Shown: positions 1-8,812 of the stretch, one piece after another
Layout: each line of letters begins with the position of its first letter
Position numbering within the stretch: position 1 is the first letter of the stretch
IMG/VR virus record: IMGVR_UViG_3300010885_027340
Location: 1-45,970 of that record
Direction: 5' to 3' (one strand)
DNA: 45,970 nt
DNA from: a virus
The notes under the pieces: generated by a model
Told to the model about the DNA's origin: nothing
The model's input: the letters and a program-made list of their open reading frames with translations, nothing else
Databases searched by the model: none
Program-made: the position numbers and the translations under genes

Positions 1-2510
1 ACGTTACTACAACTGCAACAACATTTAACTTATTAAACACAACTGTTACAACTGGTAACTTGTTTGGAGCAGGTACTGCAATCAGTATTGGTGCAGGCAC
101 AGGTACAACCACTATTAATCATAACGCTGCAATAACACTTGACTTAGCAGTTAACGGTGGAGACATTACCACAACTCAAACTACTGGCACAGTATTCAAC
201 GCTACCGCTACTACAGTGTCAGTTGGAGGCGCAGCCACTACATTAAATCTTGCACACAATACTGCCGCAGCTCAAACAGTTAACCTTGGTACTGGAAGTA
301 CTGGTGCAAGCACATACAATCTTGGTACAGGAGCCACTGCCGCTGCAACTACAAAAACTGTTAACGTTGGTACAGGTGGCGCCGCAAGTTCTACGACTAA
401 CGTAAACTTAGGCAGTGCCAACGGTGGTGCAGTCACAGCTAACAGTGTTATTAAGAGTGGTGTTGGTACAGGCAACAGAGGTATTGATTTTGCAGTAAAC
501 GATAACTATGCTGGCTTTAGAATTATTCACAACCCAACTGCAAGTGGCGGTAATGCCGACGGCTTATATCTTGGATACAGCAATGGTAATAGTGGAGCCA
601 CAAAACTTTACGGCGGTGGTGCTACTACAGTATCAGCTACTATCAATGCTAATGCAGTAGCAGCTACCAGCTCAAGTACAGGCTCGGTTGTAGTTAATGG
701 TGGTCTTGGTGTTAGTAACAGTCTATTCTCAGATGGTCTTGTAACTATCAATAGAGAAGCAGTCATTAATACAACCACTCCCGGCACTGCACAATATGGC
801 TTACATTTCCAGGGACAAACTACAGCAGACTACGCTACTGGTATAACATTCAATGGTGGCACAGGAACTACTGGCGCACAAGCAGGTATATATGTTCAAG
901 GCAGCGGCGGATACGGTACACGTATGTATTTTGGTACTACCGATAGTTACGCTGCCGGTAGCAAAACAAGAATGACAATCCAAGCCAATGGTCAAGTAAC
1001 CATGTTGGCTGCTATATCTTCAGCATCTACTATTACTGGTACATTGGTAGTAACAGGTGGCACAGGTATTAGTGGTGCGCTGTTTACAGGTGGTGGAATT
1101 ACCAATGCCAGTGGAACAGTGATTCGTCAGAGATATGATGGCTCAGATAATTATGCTGCTGACCTTGGTTGGAATTTTATGCAGTTGGGTAACAACGGCG
1201 ACAACTATGTTATTGGTGGTAAAACTAATGTAGGTGGAAATTTAAAATTTGTTGTTAATCAAACTAATGCAACCGCAGGTGGAAGTAACCCAACCATTAA
1301 CGGAACATTAGCATTAACACTGGCCTCAGGTGGAACTGCAACGTTTGGATCAAGTACTGCGGTACAAGTTAGTATTGACACCAGCGATGCATTAGACTTC
1401 ACTGCTAACTCAGCTAACGATGATAGAGGTATTAGCTTCAACGGTCGTGCTGCGGTAACAGCAGATTATAATGACGGTTATTTAAGATTAAACAACAGTA
1501 GTGAATTTACTGCAGGTGTTTATATTGCCAACTATCTTGGCATTGCCGCAGGTGCAAACACTGCTTATAGATTTACCGTTGGCAGCAGTAGTGATGCTAA
1601 GATGGTATTAAGCGGCAGTAGTAATCCATATATTAGATTCCAAGAGGGCACAACCGACAAGTACTATATGCAGTGGAATGCCGCACTGACAGCAATGACA
1701 CACGTTAACCAGGGCGGAAATTACGAGTATTTTGACAACTCAACAACTACTAATGCGTTAATCTTAAGAACCAGTGGTACTACCAGAGGCTGGTTCTATG
1801 CCGACAATAGTAACAACGTTGGTATTCTTGACGAAGGCGGAACTTGGGCAATTAAACATGTAAACGACAGCCATACTGAATTCTATGATGCAGGCGAATC
1901 TATGTTTGCAGTCGGCGTTGGCGGCGTAACTGGCGATTACGGTAGTGTACAAACTAATGGTAGCGGCAAGAACACATGGGAAGGTTACAGCATTAATGGT
2001 CGTGCAGTGTTCATGCACGATGGCGGCAACTCTTGGGGTATCTATGACGACGTAAACAACGAATGGTTGATTTATGGTACAGGTATGGGTACTACACGTT
2101 ACGTAGAATTACGTTATAATAATGCTGTTAAGTTACAAACTAACAACGTAGGTGTGGAAGTAACAGGTCTACTAACAGCCACAACAAAATCGTTCTTAAT
2201 TGACCATCCAACAAAAGACGGCATGAAGTTACAGTATGCTTGTCTTGAAGGTCCAGAGAATGGTGTATATGTTCGCGGAAAACTTGAAGCAGAAGATGTT
2301 ATTGAATTACCAGAATATTGGACAGGACTGGTACACAGTGACAGCATTACTGTTAACTTAACACCATGCGGTGCAGGACAACAACTATATGTTGATCGCA
2401 TTGAGGACAACAAAGTTTATGTTGTAAACGAAACAGGCAAGCCAGTTAAATGTTTCTATACAGTTTATGGCGAACGTAAGGACGTTGATAACTTAAAAGT
2501 AGAGTTTTAA
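1..2510 (+). CDS. Tail fibre / virion beta-repeat protein, 5'-truncated
   Basis: The reading frame is open from base 3 with no upstream start, so the true N-terminus lies outside the window. The visible part is over 830 residues. The first ~130 residues are low-complexity Gly/Thr/Ala/Asn repeats built on 'NLGTG' and 'VNVGTG' units, as in beta-helical phage fibres. The middle holds more beta-rich, Gly/Ser/Asn-rich segments. The last ~110 residues form a distinct domain (around 'KSFLIDHPTKDGMK' and 'CLEGPENGVYVRG') that I recognise as a common C-terminal domain of structural proteins in T4-like cyanophages. It probably sits on the virion surface and takes part in attachment. The LamG gene series follows after 16 nt, which suggests one adhesion module. 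Exact fibre identity (long, short or head-decorating) cannot be decided. Confidence 0.8.
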   Translation, partial: VTTTATTFNLLNTTVTTGNLFGAGTAISIGAGTGTTTINHNAAITLDLAVNGGDITTTQTTGTVFNATATTVSVGGAATTLNLAHNTAAAQTVNLGTGSTGASTYNLGTGATAAATTKTVNVGTGGAASSTTNVNLGSANGGAVTANSVIKSGVGTGNRGIDFAVNDNYAGFRIIHNPTASGGNADGLYLGYSNGNSGATKLYGGGATTVSATINANAVAATSSSTGSVVVNGGLGVSNSLFSDGLVTINREAVINTTTPGTAQYGLHFQGQTTADYATGITFNGGTGTTGAQAGIYVQGSGGYGTRMYFGTTDSYAAGSKTRMTIQANGQVTMLAAISSASTITGTLVVTGGTGISGALFTGGGITNASGTVIRQRYDGSDNYAADLGWNFMQLGNNGDNYVIGGKTNVGGNLKFVVNQTNATAGGSNPTINGTLALTLASGGTATFGSSTAVQVSIDTSDALDFTANSANDDRGISFNGRAAVTADYNDGYLRLNNSSEFTAGVYIANYLGIAAGANTAYRFTVGSSSDAKMVLSGSSNPYIRFQEGTTDKYYMQWNAALTAMTHVNQGGNYEYFDNSTTTNALILRTSGTTRGWFYADNSNNVGILDEGGTWAIKHVNDSHTEFYDAGESMFAVGVGGVTGDYGSVQTNGSGKNTWEGYSINGRAVFMHDGGNSWGIYDDVNNEWLIYGTGMGTTRYVELRYNNAVKLQTNNVGVEVTGLLTATTKSFLIDHPTKDGMKLQYACLEGPENGVYVRGKLEAEDVIELPEYWTGLVHSDSITVNLTPCGAGQQLYVDRIEDNKVYVVNETGKPVKCFYTVYGERKDVDNLKVEF

Positions 2511-2526
2511 TAAGCGGACCATAAAA

Positions 2527-3228
2527 ATGGCAATTAACTATGGAACATCGAGTACCTGGGTAGACTTGTCAAAAGTAAACTCTCAAGCAGGTCTTATAGC
2601 GACAAATTTAAATTTTGCAACAGATGTTAATAGACCGCTATCATACTCGGGAACTACATTAAATGATTTGCAAGGGTCCAGAGTAGGGACACTTCAGAAC
2701 GGCATTTCAATGAATAGTCAAAACGATATTAAATATCTATCGTTCAACGGATCAACCGGTTACATTGCTCATACCGATTTTACATTGCCAACGGCTTGTA
2801 GTGTGTATTTTTCTGTACGCACAACAGCTACTGGTCAGCGAGCATTATTTTCGCACTGGAGTGGCGGACCGGTTAACGTAGGTTACGGATTAAATGATGG
2901 TAAACTATACTATCTTCAATATGACGGCCAATGGAATTACTATACCAGCACAGGGGCATCAGCTAACACCGGTAGTTGGGTACATCTTGCGTTTGTTCGA
3001 ACAAGCGGTACTAATATGGTCATGTATATAAATGGTGTGCAAGATTATGTATTGAATGTAACTTCACCTCGCTCACTTGGCGGAGGTAATATGGGCAGCA
3101 TTGGAATTTTTTGGGGATGGGGACATTGGTTAGGAGATTTTGGAGCCATGCAGGTTTACAATGAAGCACATTCAAGTGTGCAAGTTAACCAGCAGTATCT
3201 AACAGCACATAAAAAAAGGTACGGATAA
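2527..3228 (+). CDS. LamG/concanavalin-like lectin-fold protein 1
   Basis: 233 aa. The pattern is that of a LamG/ConA-like jelly roll: 'YLSFNGSTGYI', then 'SVYFSVRTTA', 'WVHLAFVRTSGTNMVMYINGVQ', and a C-terminal 'MQVYNEAHSSVQVNQQYLTAHKKRYG'. These are the strand motifs that recur in the next four genes, so it is a diverged member of the same family. It lacks the N-terminal 'SPKI.TDGLV.YYD' signature found in members 2 and 5. The stop codon overlaps the next start by one base. The likely role is carbohydrate or surface binding by the virion. This is inferred from fold and context, since no enzyme motif is visible. Confidence 0.8.
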   Translation: MAINYGTSSTWVDLSKVNSQAGLIATNLNFATDVNRPLSYSGTTLNDLQGSRVGTLQNGISMNSQNDIKYLSFNGSTGYIAHTDFTLPTACSVYFSVRTTATGQRALFSHWSGGPVNVGYGLNDGKLYYLQYDGQWNYYTSTGASANTGSWVHLAFVRTSGTNMVMYINGVQDYVLNVTSPRSLGGGNMGSIGIFWGWGHWLGDFGAMQVYNEAHSSVQVNQQYLTAHKKRYG

Positions 3229-4412
3229 TGTCATTAGCACAATCACCTAAGATAGCAACAGACGGATTAGTTATGTATTATGATATTGCTAATACTGCAA
3301 AGTCCTGGGGTGGGGCCCCAACTACTAATTTAAGTTCTGCTGTCACTATCGGCGCATATCTTAATACTCCGTCAGACGTTACGTCAGTAATAACATTAAC
3401 TGGTGAATATTACAAAGGAGCACCTGTATATAAACAAGTGTTAACACCTATAACAGCAACTGGAGTTGGTTATCTAACCAACTCTAATAATCCCGGCATC
3501 GGCGTTGTAACAGGCGGTGGCGGTGGCGCAGCAGCAAGATATACAGGACACAGTATATTTTTTAAACCAGTAGCTGGCCGAGCAAGTTTAAGTGCGTCAA
3601 CACCAATATACACTCACTACTCTAATATAAGCGGTTGGCAAAGTACTGCAAATTACGATGACATGGGCGACGGGTGGTATAGAGCCAATGTTATATATTA
3701 TAATGCTGCCGGAGGCAGCGATGGAAAATACTGGGCTATTAATCCTGTTGGTGCAACTTTAAATATTCCTATTACTATATTCTGGGCAGGCCCGTTTAAA
3801 GAAGATCGCAACGATGCTGCTGTTGTTTCCCCGTATGTATATGATTCACGATCAACTACACAAGCCGTTGTAGATATTACCGGAAACAACATAATAACTG
3901 CAACAAGTTTAACTTATGCAAGTGATAAGACTTTTAGTTTTAATGGTAGTAGCAATTATATAGATGTAACCAGTAACTTAGGCGTAATGCCAACTTATAC
4001 AATCTCTTTTTGGGCTAAACGTGATGCAGAAAATAGAATGCCAATTGGATGGAGAGGTGGTCCAACTTTTTATTGGTACGGTGACAACAGCTGGTATTAT
4101 ACACATGGCGGCGTCGCTGGCGAATATTATTATGCTAAACCTACAAGTATTCCTTTAGGAACATGGGGACATTACTGCGTAGTATATAACGGCGTTAACG
4201 TAAGCATTTACCGTCAAGGTATATTTCAAGGCTCTCAAAATACCACAGGCACCGCAGACTGGACTAACGGCATGCGAATAGGGTTTTGGGCTGGCGGTGC
4301 CGGCTACTACTGGCAAGGAAGAATTGATGCAGTGAGTATGTATAATTGTGCGTTATCTGTTGCTGAAATACAACAAAATTTTAATGCACATAGAGGAAGA
4401 TACGGATTATGA
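3228..4412 (+). CDS. LamG-domain virion protein 2
   Basis: 394 aa. The N-terminal signature 'SPKIATDGLVMYYDIAN' is followed by a beta-rich insert of about 190 residues (CBM-like, with 'GDGWYRANVIYYN') and a C-terminal LamG jelly roll beginning near 'TFSFNGSSNYIDV', with 'TISFWAKRD' and 'GTWGHYCVVYNGVNVSIYRQG'. It ends with the family tail 'IQQNFNAHRGRYGL'. The gene overlaps its downstream neighbour by 4 nt (ATGA). It is likely a receptor- or glycan-binding component. The ligand cannot be inferred. Confidence 0.85.
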   Translation: MSLAQSPKIATDGLVMYYDIANTAKSWGGAPTTNLSSAVTIGAYLNTPSDVTSVITLTGEYYKGAPVYKQVLTPITATGVGYLTNSNNPGIGVVTGGGGGAAARYTGHSIFFKPVAGRASLSASTPIYTHYSNISGWQSTANYDDMGDGWYRANVIYYNAAGGSDGKYWAINPVGATLNIPITIFWAGPFKEDRNDAAVVSPYVYDSRSTTQAVVDITGNNIITATSLTYASDKTFSFNGSSNYIDVTSNLGVMPTYTISFWAKRDAENRMPIGWRGGPTFYWYGDNSWYYTHGGVAGEYYYAKPTSIPLGTWGHYCVVYNGVNVSIYRQGIFQGSQNTTGTADWTNGMRIGFWAGGAGYYWQGRIDAVSMYNCALSVAEIQQNFNAHRGRYGL

Positions 4413-4413
4413 G
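4379..4413 (+). repeat. LamG gene junction repeat, copy 1
   Basis: ATTTTAATGCACATAGAGG then AAGATACGGATTATGAG. It encodes the C-terminal tail of protein 2 and the start of protein 3. It is nearly identical to the junction at 6613-6649, and its core TACGGATTATGAG recurs at 5138-5150. Confidence 0.85.
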
Positions 4414-5149
4414 CGTAAATTATAATTCTTCTACTACGTTAACAGATTTAGTCCTTCACTATGATGCTGCCAATGTTAAAAGTTATCCCGGTACAGGATC
4501 TACTTGGTACGACCTAAGCGGAAATAACAATCACGGAACTATCAGCAGTGGTGAGTTTGTTAGTGCAGGCTATTTACAAAATGCCGGCAATGTCAGTAAC
4601 TTTTTTACAATATCAGTGCCTGATTCAGCAAGTTTAAGCAGTGCGCTTAAATCTACCAACGGTTCATGGACTATTGAAGAATCGGTGTATACATATTCAG
4701 TAAATTATCCAGAAGCCGACGCAGGCACAGTCGTGTCCGGAGCAGGGTATGGAGCCGGTGCAGTTGGATTTGATTGGAATCACGGAATAGGAAACACACA
4801 ATTTAAATTTGGTGTAACTAATAATCCAGCAAGCGGATATAGTGACGAAGTTACTATAGGATTAAATGCTCCTTACAGTAATTTTAATTACTGGAAACTT
4901 AGAACTATGGTATGGAATAGAATGAGTAATACTGTTTCATTGTACATTAATGGAGTGTATCAAGGTGGCGGATCAACACCTAACACTGCCGGCAAAGCGT
5001 TATATGATGGCAGCGGTATTATATTTGGATCGTTATATGGATGGAAACACTACGGCAGACGATCGCTTATTCGAGTATACAATAGAGAATTGTCAACTCA
5101 AGAAATACAGAAAAATTTCAATGCATTGCGTGGGAGGTACGGATTATGA
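4409..5149 (+). CDS. LamG-domain virion protein 3
   Basis: 246 aa, a single LamG-like unit. 'LVLHYDAANVKSYPGTGSTWYDLSGNNNHGTI' is the classical start of phage and bacterial LamG modules. 'TLVSLYINGVYQGG'-type strands follow (here 'NTVSLYINGVYQGG'). The protein closes with 'IQKNFNALRGRYGL', nearly identical to the ends of proteins 2 and 4. Its ATG lies inside the stop of the previous gene (ATGA), so expression is probably coupled. It lacks the extra insert domain of proteins 2 and 4 and so shows the minimal module of the family. Confidence 0.85.
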   Translation: MSVNYNSSTTLTDLVLHYDAANVKSYPGTGSTWYDLSGNNNHGTISSGEFVSAGYLQNAGNVSNFFTISVPDSASLSSALKSTNGSWTIEESVYTYSVNYPEADAGTVVSGAGYGAGAVGFDWNHGIGNTQFKFGVTNNPASGYSDEVTIGLNAPYSNFNYWKLRTMVWNRMSNTVSLYINGVYQGGGSTPNTAGKALYDGSGIIFGSLYGWKHYGRRSLIRVYNRELSTQEIQKNFNALRGRYGL

Positions 5150-5150
5150 G
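5138..5150 (+). repeat. LamG gene junction repeat, copy 2
   Basis: Core TACGGATTATGAG at the protein 3/4 junction, identical to the copies at 4401-4413 and 6637-6649; a shorter variant TACGGATAATG is at 3220-3230. Confidence 0.85.
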
Positions 5151-6648
5151 TATCAATCAATCTCCTAAGATAGTAACAGATGGGTTAGTATTCTATTACG
5201 ATATGAACAACGGCAAATCTTTCGTCGGAGGGCCAGTAACTAATACTATACCTACGCCTTCTGTTAATGCATTACCTACATACGGCAACGGGTGGGGAAC
5301 ATATAATGTTAACCAATACGGATCCGGTACATATTTTAGTATTGGTTCAGTAGCCAGTGTGTCTGGAAATATTGTTACTATGACAGCAGCACATTCGTTA
5401 AGAAGTTACGATGTAATGCAACCTCAAACTACCGGTGGCGGTGTTACAGCTGGTACAAACTATCTTATTAAAAAGTTATCAGCTACAACGTTTAGCCTTC
5501 ACCCATACAATGGCAGTCAAGACGGTAGTCAAGGCTATATTAATCCGGCAACAGGCAACCATAAAGTTTACGATGATTTTGTTAACGATGTCCGTATAGC
5601 AGTAAACTCATTAAGTTTTCCAACAATGTGGTGGGGAGCACCACATTTACCTAACTCTGCCCTTGTTAAAGAAATAATACCAAATGGATTTACAGGCATA
5701 CCTGGTAGACCGCCGACTGATTGTATTAGACTTCACTTTAATAGGACCGATGCTACTGACGGAATGGCTTATAGTGTTGATGCATCAGTAGTATCAGGCA
5801 CTCCATATACCGTATCTTTCTGGGCAAGGGCAGTAACACCAAGTGCCGTGGGAACTAACAACAGCTATCAAATTTATAATTATGGATCTACTACGCCAAC
5901 GGGAGCAAGTGTTGGTTATACATTAGGACCAGTGGATGAATGGCGAAAGTATACATTGACCTTTACACCTAATAATCCTCTTGCAATTTCATATTGGTTT
6001 CCAGGATCAGGCGGTCAAAAACACGACATTGCAAACATACAGTTCGAAGCAGGATCTGTTGCAAATAATTTTGTAGCCGGGACACGCAGTAGTACAGAAG
6101 TGTTAAAAGATCTTACAGGAAACTATGTCCTAACGCCTACTAATTTATCATACTCCTCAACCGGAACTTTCTCATTTAATGGAAGTTCTTATATTGACTT
6201 AAATTCGTCAAACATAATTACTGGAAACAATCCATTTACGGTTGAAGCATGGTATTATACTAATGGAACTACGGCTGACGAAATATTTGGTAATTATGGC
6301 ACAGGCAGTACATCTGGAAATCTTTGGATATCAGGCAGATACGGCACATACATAAATGGTGCAGTTTATTTTCCAGGTGCACCAATTGCTGCTGGCACAT
6401 ATTGCTTAACTACTACCAGAGATAGTGCCGGTAATGTAATATTATATAAAAATGGAGTACAGGTTAATAGTGGTGTATTGTCAGCAAGTATACCTGTTAC
6501 ATATAATTTTAGAATAGGTGCGGATGTGAATGGAGCTGCTGAACCTTTTACTGGAACTATCTATTCAGTAAAGGTCTACAGTCGAATACTATCAGCAACG
6601 GAAGTACAAAACAATTTTAATGCACATAAGGGGAGATACGGATTATGA
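5146..6648 (+). CDS. LamG-domain virion protein 4 with CBM-like insert
   Basis: 500 aa, the largest of the five. Order: the signature 'SPKIVTDGLVFYYDMNNGKS' (residues ~5-25); a segment around 'SVSGNIVTMTAAHSLRSYDVM' that resembles small beta domains in phage fibres; a jelly-roll insert with 'YTVSFWARAV' and 'DEWRKYTLTFTPN', resembling CBM_4_9-like domains; then the C-terminal LamG unit from 'TFSFNGSSYIDL' to the tail 'VQNNFNAHKGRYGL'. ATGA overlaps are present on both sides. The modular growth of this gene relative to its neighbours suggests domain gain by recombination. A binding role is inferred. Confidence 0.85.
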   Translation: MSINQSPKIVTDGLVFYYDMNNGKSFVGGPVTNTIPTPSVNALPTYGNGWGTYNVNQYGSGTYFSIGSVASVSGNIVTMTAAHSLRSYDVMQPQTTGGGVTAGTNYLIKKLSATTFSLHPYNGSQDGSQGYINPATGNHKVYDDFVNDVRIAVNSLSFPTMWWGAPHLPNSALVKEIIPNGFTGIPGRPPTDCIRLHFNRTDATDGMAYSVDASVVSGTPYTVSFWARAVTPSAVGTNNSYQIYNYGSTTPTGASVGYTLGPVDEWRKYTLTFTPNNPLAISYWFPGSGGQKHDIANIQFEAGSVANNFVAGTRSSTEVLKDLTGNYVLTPTNLSYSSTGTFSFNGSSYIDLNSSNIITGNNPFTVEAWYYTNGTTADEIFGNYGTGSTSGNLWISGRYGTYINGAVYFPGAPIAAGTYCLTTTRDSAGNVILYKNGVQVNSGVLSASIPVTYNFRIGADVNGAAEPFTGTIYSVKVYSRILSATEVQNNFNAHKGRYGL

Positions 6649-6649
6649 G
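6613..6649 (+). repeat. LamG gene junction repeat, copy 3
   Basis: ATTTTAATGCACATAAGGG then GAGATACGGATTATGAG at the protein 4/5 junction; differs from copy 1 by a few bases over about 36 nt. Confidence 0.85.
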
Positions 6650-7715
6650 TGTATCAGCAGGACCAAATGTTCCAAGCAGTGGTTTAACCATGTGTCTTGA
6701 CGCATCTAATAGAAAATCTATGTCAGGAGTAGGTGCAGATAGAATAGGCTATGCTTACCCGTCGTTTAGTAATTGGAACGGATTAGTAGGCACATCTACT
6801 GCCTATACTGGACGAAACGGTAAGCTGGGAGTTTATTTAAATATTACCGCAAACAACGGCGGCGGAGTTAATTGGTGGAATAGCGCAAACGGCACTCCGA
6901 GCTGTTTAGCAAGTACACAGTACACTATATCAGCAATAGTAAAATATACAGCTACACCTCATCCAAATTTATTCTATGTACGCCAATATAATTCAGGCGG
7001 GGGTCAAACATCAGAATCTGGAAAATACAGTTCAGCTAATCAGATTGATGTAGGTGGCGGCTTTTACTTAGCATGGGCAACTTTTACTACAGATGCAACC
7101 GCCGCATCGTTCCTTGTTCAAGGCTATGATTATCAGAATGTTCAAATATGGTTAGAAGATGTGCAGTGTAAACTTGGCGGGCTCGGAGACGTCAGTGAAA
7201 ATTCTAACAACGGATCTCTCACAGGCACAATGACCATCGGATCTGCCAATGGCGGAGTAATTCAATTCAGCGGAAATAATTACATAACCACAGGATTAAA
7301 TTATTCGAGTGGTGCATACACTGTTATTGCCGCTGCTCGATATACATCTGTAACAGGTAGAATTATTACATCAGTTAGCAATAACTGGCTCATGGGGCAT
7401 TGGTCAGGCTCAACGGAAAATCATTATGCAGAAGGGTGGGTTTCTGCAGTATCATCCGGCGCGGGCGACACCAGTTGGAGAATATTAGCCGCATCAGGCA
7501 ATACTGCTACCGATAGTTGGCAAATGTATGTAAACGGAACATTGACTTATTCTAATGCCAGCGGATCTCAAGGCCCAAACAATCTTGGAATAAACGTCTA
7601 CCCTTCAGAAAGAAGCAGTGGCGAAGTAGGATTCTTATTAGCGTATAATCGAGTATTATCCGCTGATGAAATTAAACAAGTATTTTACGGCTCTCGCAGT
7701 CGTTTTGGAATTTAA
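6645..7715 (+). CDS. LamG-domain virion protein 5
   Basis: 356 aa. It starts with the variant signature 'PNVPSSGLTMCLDASNRKSM', has a beta-rich insert including 'TQYTISAIVKYTA', and ends with a LamG-like unit ('VIQFSGNNYITTGLNY', 'WQMYVNGTLTYSN') and the tail 'LSADEIKQVFYGSRSRFGI'. That tail is a diverged form of the '.IQ.NFNA.RGRYGL' ending of its paralogues. It is the last gene of the LamG series. A 27-nt gap with a late-type TAAATA box separates it from the next gene. Confidence 0.85.
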   Translation: MSVSAGPNVPSSGLTMCLDASNRKSMSGVGADRIGYAYPSFSNWNGLVGTSTAYTGRNGKLGVYLNITANNGGGVNWWNSANGTPSCLASTQYTISAIVKYTATPHPNLFYVRQYNSGGGQTSESGKYSSANQIDVGGGFYLAWATFTTDATAASFLVQGYDYQNVQIWLEDVQCKLGGLGDVSENSNNGSLTGTMTIGSANGGVIQFSGNNYITTGLNYSSGAYTVIAAARYTSVTGRIITSVSNNWLMGHWSGSTENHYAEGWVSAVSSGAGDTSWRILAASGNTATDSWQMYVNGTLTYSNASGSQGPNNLGINVYPSERSSGEVGFLLAYNRVLSADEIKQVFYGSRSRFGI

Positions 7716-7722
7716 CATAGCA

Positions 7723-7728
7723 TAAATA
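7723..7728 (+). promoter_or_regulatory. Late-type promoter box TAAATA
   Basis: The context GCATAAATAC matches the T4 late consensus TATAAATA in 7 of 8 positions. The predicted start is about 7734, leaving a 9-nt leader with a GAGA purine stretch before the ATG at 7743. Confidence 0.6.
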
Positions 7729-7742
7729 CAAGAGAGACAAAT

Positions 7743-8342
7743 ATGGCACATTCAGATAAAAATATAGTTATTACCCCAGCAAGAAGCGACAGTACACAAG
7801 ATCCTAAGATTGTGTTTAGCGGCGCTGATGCCAGTACGGGCGCACAGAACATAACAATGAAAGTGTACCCAACTAACAGCGGTACAATCAGCTTTGAAGG
7901 CAGTGCTGGACAGTTGTTTAGTATTACTAACTCAATGGCCGGCACAATTTTCAGTGTTAACGATGTGTCAGGAGTTCCAAGTATTGAAGTGCTCGATACC
8001 GGACTAATACGTCTTGCCCAATATAGCGGATTTGTAGCATTTGGTAATAACTCAGCTGTAACAGCAGCAGGATCTACACAGGCAACAGCAACAGTACTGG
8101 CAAGACAAATCAACTATGTCACTGCTGGCTCAGGCGGAGTACTATTGCCCGCAGCAGTAGGCGGTGAACGTATTCTTATTAGAAACAGCCTCGGCAGCTC
8201 AATTACAGTTTATCCTGGAAGTGGAGCTCAAATTAATGATTCTGGCACTAACGTAGGTGTTGGACATTCTTCAGCAAGTATGCTTGAGTACGTGGCAGTT
8301 AGTAGCACACGGTGGTTCACATTGAACTCTACATACGCTTAA
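7743..8342 (+). CDS. Virion fibre/decoration-like structural protein
   Basis: 199 aa. The N-terminal half ('DKNIVITPARSDSTQDPKIVFSG', 'MKVYPTNSGTISFEGSAGQLFSI') resembles structural proteins found repeatedly in T4-like cyanophages. The C-terminal ~85 residues ('GGVLLPAAVGGERILIRNSLG', 'ITVYPGSGAQIN', 'SSASMLEYVAVSSTRWFTL') resemble the small trimeric beta-prism heads of phage fibres. It is preceded by a late-type box and a purine-rich site. Its stop shares the palindrome TTAA with the stop of the converging Nudix gene. It is likely a surface-exposed virion component; the exact place is unknown. Confidence 0.75.
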   Translation: MAHSDKNIVITPARSDSTQDPKIVFSGADASTGAQNITMKVYPTNSGTISFEGSAGQLFSITNSMAGTIFSVNDVSGVPSIEVLDTGLIRLAQYSGFVAFGNNSAVTAAGSTQATATVLARQINYVTAGSGGVLLPAAVGGERILIRNSLGSSITVYPGSGAQINDSGTNVGVGHSSASMLEYVAVSSTRWFTLNSTYA

Positions 8343-8812
8343 AATAGTTCTGCTATATCAAATATTGTTTGTAGTTTTGTTCTAATAATTTTATTAGTGA
8401 AACTATTTCGTAAGCCTTGGTGCAATGGTTTAGGAGCAAAATCAAGTGTGCTCCAAGCCCATCCAATATGTTCTTGACTTAGTACGGGCACAAATTCATT
8501 TTCTATAATGCATAGATACGTGTGAAAATTAAACACTGTGTCATTGCTTACAAAAGTTTCAAGAGGTATAGTTTTTATAATAGCAGGCACTGTGCCAATC
8601 TCTTCTTGAATTTCTCGCTGTAATCCCTGCCATGGAGTTTCTTCTTCTTCATTTGTCCCACCAACAAGTCCCCATGTACCAGTATGTTTGCCTTGGGCTT
8701 TTTGTAGTAATAAAAACCTGCGAGTAGATTTAGCGTAGAACAATGCTCCGCTACATACAATACGATCTTTAGAGTTCAATCTTCCAACTTCCTTTCTTGT
8801 AGCCGCCTTCAA
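8339..8812 (-). CDS. Nudix hydrolase
   Basis: 157 aa from a TTG at 8812. The Nudix box is complete: G(32)-x5-E-x7-REIQEEIG, preceded by 'TWGLVG', in a small single-domain protein like T4 NudE. It should hydrolyse nucleoside diphosphates linked to another moiety (for example ADP-ribose, Ap3A or oxidised NTPs) in the host cytoplasm. The substrate cannot be read from sequence. It overlaps the end of gp15 by 44 nt from this start. A second TTG at 8779, also with an upstream AGGAA, would reduce the overlap to 11 nt, so the start is uncertain. Its position after two tail genes suggests late expression. Confidence 0.88.
   Translation of the reverse strand: MKAATRKEVGRLNSKDRIVCSGALFYAKSTRRFLLLQKAQGKHTGTWGLVGGTNEEEETPWQGLQREIQEEIGTVPAIIKTIPLETFVSNDTVFNFHTYLCIIENEFVPVLSQEHIGWAWSTLDFAPKPLHQGLRNSFTNKIIRTKLQTIFDIAELF

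Noticed and set aside
4950-5168. Plus-strand ORF of 72 aa inside LamG gene 3
   Set aside because: It is an out-of-frame reading of a gene with clear LamG motifs and has no supporting site.
7712-8113. Minus-strand ORF of 133 aa opposite the fibre-like gene
   Set aside because: Composition is that of an antisense shadow (Val/Leu/Ala/Pro mix) and the plus-strand protein is recognisable.
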